DNA of 6,580 bases, taken from positions 1 to 6,580 of the forward strand of contig JAQYWI010000252.1 of NCBI GenBank assembly GCA_030145015.1, read 5' to 3'. Both the position numbers and the translations under genes were made by a program. Origin of the DNA: Desulfobacterales bacterium (lineage in GTDB: Bacteria; Desulfobacterota; Desulfobacteria; Desulfobacterales; JAHEIW01). This document shows, in pieces, positions 1-5,264 of this stretch; within the stretch, counting starts at the first letter, position 1, and each line of letters opens with the position of its first letter. A model generated the notes under the pieces. It was not told where the DNA came from. It did no database searches and worked only from the letters and a program-made list of their open reading frames with translations.

Positions 1-1
1 T

Positions 2-388
2 ATCGTTGAATGGGAGACCGACGTCAACAAACCCGGTGCCAAGGAGGCCAATGCCAAGTATAATGCCAAGTATGGATCCAACCTTACCGGCGAAGCTGTA
101 GATGCTTACCTGGCCATGTATGTACTCAAAGACGCCTTGGAGCGGGCGGGGTCCTTAGATCCGGCTAAAATTCGCCAGGCACTGGCGACCACAAATTTGA
201 CGGGGGGGCCTGGCATGATCGTCGGCTACGATGCGGTTGAATTCGACAAGACCGGCCAGAACAAGCACGCTGCACTGGTCATGGTTCAGATCAACGATCT
301 GGGCAAGGGTTTGGAACGAATCACCGTATGGCCAAAAAGCGCCCGTCGCGCCGGTTATACGCCTATATTTCCCATGCCGAAAAAGTAA
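2..388 (+). CDS. livK: LivK-like periplasmic amino acid-binding protein, 3' end only
   Basis: This is the C-terminal 128 residues of a substrate-binding protein of the LIV/HAAT ABC family. The frame is open from base 2 to the TAA at 386-388, so the start and the signal peptide lie upstream. The family is usually about 370-420 residues, so roughly the last third is present. The segment carries the family's typical late features: a Y-x-x-KYG-x-NLTGEA stretch followed by a helix (AYLAMYVLKDALERAG), the DPAKIRQAL helix, a GxxGPG-like turn with 'F-D-K-T-G-Q-N', and an ending of the type 'VWPK...PIFPMPKK'. It would bind the ligand in the periplasm and deliver it to LivH/LivM, whose genes follow. 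The ligand-binding pocket is mostly outside the window, so the ligand cannot be read; branched-chain amino acids are an assumption from the family. A perfect 12-base tandem repeat (50-73) encodes NAKY-NAKY within it. Confidence 0.88.
   Translation: MVEWETDVNKPGAKEANAKYNAKYGSNLTGEAVDAYLAMYVLKDALERAGSLDPAKIRQALATTNLTGGPGMIVGYDAVEFDKTGQNKHAALVMVQINDLGKGLERITVWPKSARRAGYTPIFPMPKK
50..73 (+). repeat. Perfect 12-bp tandem duplication in livK
   Basis: Bases 50-61 and 62-73 are identical copies of AATGCCAAGTAT. They are in frame and encode NAKY twice, in a helix ahead of the conserved 'YG-x-NLTG' motif. The unit is a multiple of three, so the reading frame is kept. Confidence 0.9.
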
Positions 389-412
389 AACCGACAACTC
401 GTCTTTTAAACA

Positions 413-463
413 GGGAGTGTCGCTCACAAGACGACGCTCCCCCATAATCGTTCCTTTTTTCTT
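413..463 (+). promoter_or_regulatory. Stem-loop with distal T-tract between livK and livH
   Basis: GGGAGTGTCG (413-422) pairs with CGACGCTCCC (432-441), giving a 10-bp stem with one U-G wobble around a 9-base loop. A T-rich run (451-463, with six consecutive T at 455-460) begins about 10 bases after the stem rather than directly after it. A classical intrinsic terminator has the U-tract adjoining the stem, so this is more likely a leaky terminator or an mRNA 3'-end stabiliser. Such an element would let the binding protein be made in excess over the membrane subunits, as is known for other importers with an intercistronic hairpin after the binding-protein gene. The structure is seen directly; the function is inferred. 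Confidence 0.6.
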
Positions 464-477
464 ATTGAGTTTATGAG

Positions 478-1365
478 ATGATCTATATTCTGGAAGATGC
501 GATTAACGGTGTTCTCATGGGGTCGATTTACGGCCTGACGGCCTTAGGGCTGACCCTGATTTTCGGTGTCCTGAAGGTCATTAACTTTGCTCACGGGTCG
601 CTTCTGATGGTCGGCATGTACGCAGCATACTGGGCCATCATACTGACTGGGATACATCCATATGTTGCGCTGATTATCGTCGCTCCTGTAATGTATCTCT
701 TCGGATATTATCTCCAGGACATCGTCATCAAACCCATTTTCAAAGCTGAAAAGGATGTCCGTGAGCCGATTACGGTTATTATCGTAACCACCGGTGTCTG
801 GTATATTCTGGACAACCTTACCCTGCTCATATTCGGCCCGACGTACCGCCATATTCAGGACAATCCCCTGAAAGGAAAAATGCTGGAAATTGGGGAGATG
901 TTTATATCCATTCCCAAGCTATGGGGATTTGTAACGGCGGTTATCACCGCTGCGGCGGTCTACTGGTTCCTGCAAAAGACCCGCATGGGTCGGGCCATAC
1001 GGGCCACCAGCCTTGATCGCGAAGCCGCCAGCCTGATGGGCATCAATCAGTTTAAGGTATATAACGTCGCTTTCGGGATCGGAACAGCCACCGCCGGAAT
1101 TGCGGCGGTTACCCTTGTACCGTTTTATAATATTTTCCCCTCTGTCGGGGTGCTCTTCGACATTAAAGGATTCATCATCGTGGTTCTGGGGGGGTTGGGC
1201 AGTATCGGCGGAGCGATCCTGGGCGGGATTATCATCGGTCTGATCGAATCCATCGCTCCCCAGTTTATGACAGCCACATGGACGGAAGCCATTGTTTATG
1301 GGCTTTTTCTGGTAGTCCTTTTCGTCAAGCCCTCAGGGCTGTTCGGAGTTAAATACGACTGGTAG
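478..1365 (+). CDS. livH: LivH-like branched-chain amino acid ABC permease
   Basis: A 295-residue inner-membrane permease of the LIV/HAAT importer, matching the family's usual length of about 290-310. The N-terminus (residues 11-45, 'GVLMGSIYGLTALGLTLIFGVLKVINFAHGS' type) is a LivH hallmark. Residues 169-190 hold the cytoplasmic coupling loop, 'GRAIRATSLDREAASLMGIN', which should contact the ATPase subunits. The glycine-rich segment at 237-256 (LGGLGSIGGAILGG) and the ending with 'KPSGLFG' are also typical. About eight hydrophobic segments can be picked out by eye. The ATG at 478 lies 89 bases after livK and is preceded only by a weak Shine-Dalgarno-like TTGAG (465-469). An ATG at 473 is followed at once by a stop. 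The protein would pair with LivM to form the translocation path. A run of seven G (1188-1194) lies in the glycine-rich segment. Confidence 0.95.
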   Translation: MIYILEDAINGVLMGSIYGLTALGLTLIFGVLKVINFAHGSLLMVGMYAAYWAIILTGIHPYVALIIVAPVMYLFGYYLQDIVIKPIFKAEKDVREPITVIIVTTGVWYILDNLTLLIFGPTYRHIQDNPLKGKMLEIGEMFISIPKLWGFVTAVITAAAVYWFLQKTRMGRAIRATSLDREAASLMGINQFKVYNVAFGIGTATAGIAAVTLVPFYNIFPSVGVLFDIKGFIIVVLGGLGSIGGAILGGIIIGLIESIAPQFMTATWTEAIVYGLFLVVLFVKPSGLFGVKYDW

Positions 1366-1389
1366 TGTATAATTTTTTCAGGTAATATA

Positions 1390-2415
1390 ATGACGCGTCA
1401 AAATATAAACAGATTTGCCTTGATCCTGGTGGGAGTTGTCGCCTTTGGTCTGCCACTGGTGCTCCGCAGTCCTACGTATCTCCATATATTAATTCTACTT
1501 TATTTGTATGCCTATCTGACTTCGAGCTGGAATCTGGTGGGCGGTTTTGCCGGCGTACTTCCGTTGGGGCACTCCGCTTTTATCGGCATCGGTGCTTATG
1601 CATCGACAATTTTGTCGCTTCAGTACGGAATCAGTCCATGGATCGGCATGATTGTGGGCGGCATTCTGGCCGCCATCGCAGGCATTCTAATCGGCTTCCC
1701 CACATTTAAAATGAGAGGGGCCTATTTTGCCCTGGCGACCATTGCTTTTGGTGAGGGGATTCGCGTCATGGTTGAAAACATCGACAACCTCGGACCACTG
1801 AAAATTAATGGACCGAGAGGGCTGCAAATCCCCCCCACCCATATTGGATTTGGCAACTATATGTTTGCCGGCAAGGAGCCGTATTACTATATTATTCTGG
1901 TGATGCTCGTGGGCGTTCTTGCATTTACCTATTTTATTTCACGCTCCAAACTCGGCTACTATTTAAATGCCGGGGGTGAAGAACCTGAAGCTGCCATGTC
2001 GCTGGGGGTCAATGTCGCTCGAGCCAAGCTCATCGCCATGGCCATGAGTTCCTTTTTGACCGCTTTGGCCGGGACCTTTTACGCCCAATTTACGCTTTAT
2101 ATCCATCCTAAGAGTGTAATGTCGCTGGATTTTTCATTTGAAATCGCCTTCATTGCGCTCATCGGCGGAAGAGGATCCATTGCCGGGCCTGTATTGGGAG
2201 CGCTGCTTCTCCGGCCGGTCAGCGATTTTTCACGGATTTACTTCGGTTCAACACTGCCGGGACTCCACCTGATTATATTCGGCACGGTCCTGATACTTGT
2301 CATGATTTTTCAACCTCGCGGTCTCCAAGAACCCCTGACCAGAGCCTACAACAGGCTACTGGATAAAATCTTCGGGAGGACTGGGCAGAAAGAGATAGCG
2401 CATGAATATTCTTGA
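1390..2415 (+). CDS. livM: LivM-like branched-chain amino acid ABC permease
   Basis: A 341-residue integral membrane protein, the second permease of the LIV/HAAT importer. Family signs are 'SSWNLVGGFAGVLPLGHSAF' (residues 45-64), 'GFPTFKMRGAYFALATIAFGE' split over 102-122, the coupling loop at 187-208 with E-E-P-E-A-A-M-S-L-G-V, and 'ALIGGRGSIAGPVLGA' (256-271). The coupling loop departs from the commonest form: 'AGGEEPEAA' stands where many LivM proteins have an 'IREDExAA'-like sequence. About eight to ten membrane segments are visible. The C-terminus (about 312-341) is charged and probably cytoplasmic. The start is 24 bases after livH, with a weak AGG (1380-1382). The 3' end overlaps livG by 14 bases, suggesting coupled translation. 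A run of seven C (1830-1836) encodes part of the 'QIPPT' segment. Confidence 0.94.
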   Translation: MTRQNINRFALILVGVVAFGLPLVLRSPTYLHILILLYLYAYLTSSWNLVGGFAGVLPLGHSAFIGIGAYASTILSLQYGISPWIGMIVGGILAAIAGILIGFPTFKMRGAYFALATIAFGEGIRVMVENIDNLGPLKINGPRGLQIPPTHIGFGNYMFAGKEPYYYIILVMLVGVLAFTYFISRSKLGYYLNAGGEEPEAAMSLGVNVARAKLIAMAMSSFLTALAGTFYAQFTLYIHPKSVMSLDFSFEIAFIALIGGRGSIAGPVLGALLLRPVSDFSRIYFGSTLPGLHLIIFGTVLILVMIFQPRGLQEPLTRAYNRLLDKIFGRTGQKEIAHEYS

Positions 2416-3127
2416 AATAAAAAATCTAGTAAAGGATTTTGGCGGTCTTAGGGCCGTTGATACATTGAGCCTCAGCATTGAAGAGGGGCAGATTCTGGGT
2501 CTGATAGGCCCCAATGGCGCTGGCAAATCCACGGCGTTCAATTGTATTGCCGGTGTATATCCGCCGACCGGGGGTGAAATCTATTTTGCAGGTGAAAAAA
2601 TTAACCAGATCAAGCCCTGGAATCTTTGCAAAAAGGGCTTGGCCCGAACCTTCCAGATTGTGAAGCCCTTCTCCTCCAAGAGTGTGCTTTACAATGTTAT
2701 GGTTGGAAGCTTTGCCACCACGGATAAAACTTCCGTCGCCGAGGAAAAGGCGCTAAACGTTTTGAAACTGCTTCAGTTTGAAGATAAGAAGGACGAGAGG
2801 GCCGGCAACCTGACCATTGCCGAACGCAAGCGCCTGGAGATTGCCCGTGCCCTGGCAACCGAACCCAAACTGCTGCTGTTCGATGAAGTTATGGCGGGTT
2901 TAAGGCCTGCCGAGGTGGATGAGATGGTGCAGATTATCCAAAACCTGCGCGATCAAGGCATTACTATCTTTGTCATTGAACACATTATGCGTGCAATCAT
3001 GACCCTTTCCGACCGGATCGTGGTGATCCATTTTGGCAAGAAAATTGCCGAGGGTTCTCCCCAGGAGGTCGCCTCTGATGATAACGTGATCAAAGCATAC
3101 CTGGGAGATGAATATGTCGTTTCTTGA
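2402..3127 (+). CDS. livG: LivG-like ABC ATPase with degenerate signature motif
   Basis: A 241-residue cytoplasmic ATPase subunit of the LIV/HAAT importer; the family is usually 240-260. Visible elements are Walker A GPNGAGKST (36-44), Q-loop Gln85 in 'RTFQ', Walker B LLLFDE (157-162) with catalytic-type Glu162, and H-loop His194 in 'IEH'. The LSGGQ-type signature expected near 137-141 is replaced by LTIAE, ahead of 'RKRLEIARALATEPK', and the segment after Walker B reads 'VMAGL' rather than the common 'PxAGL'. I recall similar 'LT-x-x-x-RKRLE...DEVMAGL' sequences in other LivG-like proteins, so this looks like a subfamily trait rather than damage. The 'GGLRAV' near residue 15 and the insertion before the signature are typical of LivG rather than LivF. 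The start overlaps livM by 14 bases; the only upstream purine-rich site is AGAGA (2391-2395). Confidence 0.94.
   Translation: MNILEIKNLVKDFGGLRAVDTLSLSIEEGQILGLIGPNGAGKSTAFNCIAGVYPPTGGEIYFAGEKINQIKPWNLCKKGLARTFQIVKPFSSKSVLYNVMVGSFATTDKTSVAEEKALNVLKLLQFEDKKDERAGNLTIAERKRLEIARALATEPKLLLFDEVMAGLRPAEVDEMVQIIQNLRDQGITIFVIEHIMRAIMTLSDRIVVIHFGKKIAEGSPQEVASDDNVIKAYLGDEYVVS
3103..3107 (+). promoter_or_regulatory. Ribosome binding site that sets the livF start
   Basis: GGGAG lies inside the 3' end of livG. It directly abuts the ATG at 3108 (no spacer) but lies 6 bases before the ATG at 3114, a normal spacing. This favours 3114 as the livF start. Confidence 0.6.
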
Positions 3128-3824
3128 GGTTAAAAATATCGATGTTTATTATGGAGACGTGCAGGTCATTTTCGACCTTTCGCTAGAAATAGCGGAAGGA
3201 GAAGTAGTTAGTATTATTGGCGGTAACGGCGCAGGTAAGTCTACGTTGTTGAAAACTATATCCGGGCTAATGCACCCGGTCAAAGGAGAAATTTTTTTCG
3301 AAGACGCTGCAATCCAAACCGCTCCTCCGGAAGAAATCGTTGAATGCGGCATCGTACAGGTACCTGAAGGGCGGCGCCTTTTTACCTTGATGTCTGTGAA
3401 AGACAACCTTATCGTGGGGGCATACAACAGCCGTGCTGATCAGTATGTGAATACTACGATTGAAGAAGTCTATACTCTGCTTCCACGGCTGCAAGAAAGA
3501 GAGTCCCAGTTGGCAATGACCCTGTCAGGGGGTGAACAGCAGATGGTGGCCATTGGACGAGGCCTCATGGCCAAGCCAAAGTTGTTGATGCTTGATGAAC
3601 CTTCATTGGGACTTGCTCCGATTCTAATAAAAGACATTTTCCAAACGGTGCGTAAAATTGCAGACCAAGGCACTACCGTGCTTTTGGTAGAGCAGGATGT
3701 TAAGCATTCACTAAGTTTGAGCGACCGCGGGTATGTGTTGGAGCATGGCCGCGTTGCCATGGAAGGTCCAGCCAAAGATCTGTTGGATGATCCACATATC
3801 AAGACGGCTTACCTTGGGTTGTAA
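3114..3824 (+). CDS. livF: LivF-like ABC ATPase
   Basis: A 236-residue cytoplasmic ATPase, the partner of LivG. Numbering from the ATG at 3114: Walker A GGNGAGKST (36-44), Q-loop Gln82 followed by the LivF hallmark 'VPEGRRLF', signature LSGGE (137-141) followed by 'QQMVAIGRGLM', Walker B LLMLDEP (157-163) with Glu162, and 'SLGLAP' after it. The H-loop position carries Gln194 ('LLVEQD') instead of His; E. coli LivF, as I recall it, also has 'VEQN' here, so this is a family trait. I chose 3114 over the longer start at 3108 because GGGAG (3103-3107) is correctly spaced only for 3114. The choice adds or removes two residues only. The gene overlaps livG by 14 bases from this start. It ends the transporter operon; a 141-base gap follows. 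Confidence 0.94.
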   Translation: MSFLEVKNIDVYYGDVQVIFDLSLEIAEGEVVSIIGGNGAGKSTLLKTISGLMHPVKGEIFFEDAAIQTAPPEEIVECGIVQVPEGRRLFTLMSVKDNLIVGAYNSRADQYVNTTIEEVYTLLPRLQERESQLAMTLSGGEQQMVAIGRGLMAKPKLLMLDEPSLGLAPILIKDIFQTVRKIADQGTTVLLVEQDVKHSLSLSDRGYVLEHGRVAMEGPAKDLLDDPHIKTAYLGL

Positions 3825-3965
3825 TCTTTCAAAGTACTAGTGGAATACTTTAATCAGAAGCTTATTCATCTGATACAAGCATAAGATATAAATTTCCAGT
3901 TGCAACAGACGACATCCATTTGCAGGATGAATTCTTATTAAAGATAGCAAAACAAGGAAAAGACA
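3825..3965 (+). promoter_or_regulatory. AT-rich gap between livF and gdh: weak inverted repeats, possible promoter
   Basis: No gene is seen here. Three short inverted repeats are visible: AAAGTA/TACTTT (3831-3836, 3846-3851; loop 9), ATCAGA/TCTGAT (3853-3858, 3869-3874; loop 10), and CATCC/GGATG (3913-3917, 3925-3929; loop 7). None is followed by a clear U-tract, so I do not call an intrinsic terminator. TATAAA (3887-3892) could be a -10 box, but the best -35 (TTCATC, 3865-3870, spacing 16) matches only three of six consensus bases. The end is a good Shine-Dalgarno, AAGGA (3954-3958), 7 bases before the gdh ATG. The gap size and AT content suggest that gdh has its own promoter; its exact place is uncertain. 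Confidence 0.35.
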
Positions 3966-5231
3966 ATGATTGATAAAGATCAATATGATGAAAGCAAACC
4001 CTTGGATATGCATAACTTGCAGTTTGATATGGCTGCTGAACGGCTCAATCTGGAGCCATGGATTGCTGATAAAATCAAGTATGCGAGAAGAGAATTTTCA
4101 GTAAAATTTCCTCTTAGATATGATGACGGCCATACTGAATTGATGAACGGTTACCGCGTTCAGCATAATACCCTGCGAGGGCCTGCCAAAGGCGGAATCC
4201 GCTACCACCCTAATGTGGATTTGGATGAAGTAAGAGCATTGGCAGGATGGATGACATGGAAGTGTGCTGTTGTCAATATCCCTTTCGGCGGAGCCAAGGG
4301 TGGTGTGACTTGTGATCCATCAACAATGTCTCAAAAGGAAATTGAAAGACTCACAAGACGTTACATTTGGGAGATATCACCGATTATAGGACCTGATTCT
4401 GATATCCCTGCGCCAGATGTAAATACGAACCCACAGGTCATGGCGTGGATTGTCGACACTTACAGCGTTTTTAAAGGTTATACATGCCCCAGTATTGTGA
4501 CAGGAAAGCCCGTAGAAATCGGCGGCTCTTTAGGAAGGCTCAAGGCTACTTCAATGGGCGCTGTCTTTACATTGCGGGAGGCGGCCAAGCTTTTAAATAT
4601 TAATTTGTCAGACTCGACCGTCGTTATACAAGGATTCGGCAATGTGGGGTATCATGCCGCAGAAATTCTGGAGGAACTTGGCGCCAAAGTAGTAGCGGTA
4701 TCGGATGTTAAAGGCGGAATTCTCAATGAAAAAGGATTGGATATATCCAAAGTTTTCGAACACTGCCGGAAAACTGGATATGTGGCGAACTACCCGGAAT
4801 CTGAAAAAATTACAAATGCCGAACTCCTAGAATTTCCTTGTGACATACTCATTCCTGCTGCGTTGGAAGGCCAAATCACTCGACAGAATGCAGGAAATAT
4901 TAGAACAAAAGTGATTGTAGAAGGCGCAAACGGCCCAACAAGTCCTTTTGCAGATGAGATTCTGGACGACAAAGGTATTTTTGTCATTCCAGACATTCTG
5001 GCTAATGCAGGAGGGGTTACGGTCTCTTATTTTGAGTGGGTACAGAACGTTCAGCGACTTTTCTGGAATGAAGATGATGTTAACCAGCGGTTGGATCAGA
5101 TTATGACAAAAGCATTCCACGAAGTTTACGATCTTTCTGAAAAAGAAAAGGTAAATATGCGCACTGCCGCCTATATGCTGGCCCTTGGGAAAGTGGGAGA
5201 AGCCAAGAGATTAAGAGGTATTTTTCCTTAA
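3966..5231 (+). CDS. gdhA: Glutamate dehydrogenase (Glu/Leu/Phe/Val dehydrogenase family)
   Basis: A 421-residue cytoplasmic enzyme that interconverts glutamate and 2-oxoglutarate plus ammonia using NAD(P). The length fits the small hexameric class, and the sequence resembles the archaeal/Gram-positive type. Lys75 in 'GPAKGGIRYHP', Lys99 in 'MTWK', Lys111 in 'GGAKGG' (catalytic-lysine position), Asp151 in 'PAPDV' (catalytic-Asp position) and Ser354 in 'GGVTVSYFEW' match the residues that bind and act on glutamate in well-studied GDHs. This argues for glutamate rather than leucine or phenylalanine. The Rossmann motif is GFGNVG (223-228). Asp247 lies near the end of the second strand of that fold, but I cannot decide NAD against NADP from it. 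The start is well supported by AAGGA 7 bases upstream. It is 33 bases ahead of the aldehyde oxidoreductase gene, so the two are probably co-transcribed. Base use appears more AT-rich than livH/livM. Confidence 0.95.
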   Translation: MIDKDQYDESKPLDMHNLQFDMAAERLNLEPWIADKIKYARREFSVKFPLRYDDGHTELMNGYRVQHNTLRGPAKGGIRYHPNVDLDEVRALAGWMTWKCAVVNIPFGGAKGGVTCDPSTMSQKEIERLTRRYIWEISPIIGPDSDIPAPDVNTNPQVMAWIVDTYSVFKGYTCPSIVTGKPVEIGGSLGRLKATSMGAVFTLREAAKLLNINLSDSTVVIQGFGNVGYHAAEILEELGAKVVAVSDVKGGILNEKGLDISKVFEHCRKTGYVANYPESEKITNAELLEFPCDILIPAALEGQITRQNAGNIRTKVIVEGANGPTSPFADEILDDKGIFVIPDILANAGGVTVSYFEWVQNVQRLFWNEDDVNQRLDQIMTKAFHEVYDLSEKEKVNMRTAAYMLALGKVGEAKRLRGIFP

Positions 5232-5247
5232 CCCAAATATAAGCCGT

Positions 5248-5254
5248 AAGGGAG
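5248..5254 (+). promoter_or_regulatory. Ribosome binding site of the aldehyde oxidoreductase gene
   Basis: AAGGGAG lies in the 33-base gap after gdh. Its GGAG core ends 10 bases before the ATG at 5265. It supports that start, and no other ATG near it gives the family N-terminus. Confidence 0.65.
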
Positions 5255-5264
5255 ATTAAAAATA

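Noticed and set aside
155..445. Minus-strand 96-residue open frame over the livK end
   Set aside because: It is antisense to a clear binding-protein frame, has no family resemblance that I can see, and would run through the 413-441 hairpin.
413..463. Full intrinsic terminator ending the livK transcript
   Set aside because: The T-run starts about 10 bases after the stem instead of directly following it, and livH-livF show no obvious promoter of their own, so full termination is unlikely.
231..476. Plus-strand 81-residue frame overlapping livK and the livK-livH gap
   Set aside because: It is out of frame with livK, rich in Arg/Ser as expected of a shifted frame, and has no recognisable motif.
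544..852. Minus-strand 102-residue frame inside livH
   Set aside because: Shadow of the livH coding frame; no ribosome site or family features.
3149..3802. Three minus-strand frames inside livF
   Set aside because: All lie wholly antisense to the well-conserved ATPase motifs and overlap one another, as expected of coding shadows.
4790..5120. Two minus-strand frames inside gdh
   Set aside because: Antisense to conserved GDH segments; no independent support.
3966..5231. Leucine or phenylalanine dehydrogenase instead of GDH
   Set aside because: Lys75 and Ser354 are at the positions that bind the glutamate side-chain carboxylate, and the 421-residue length exceeds the usual 350-370 of leucine/phenylalanine dehydrogenases.
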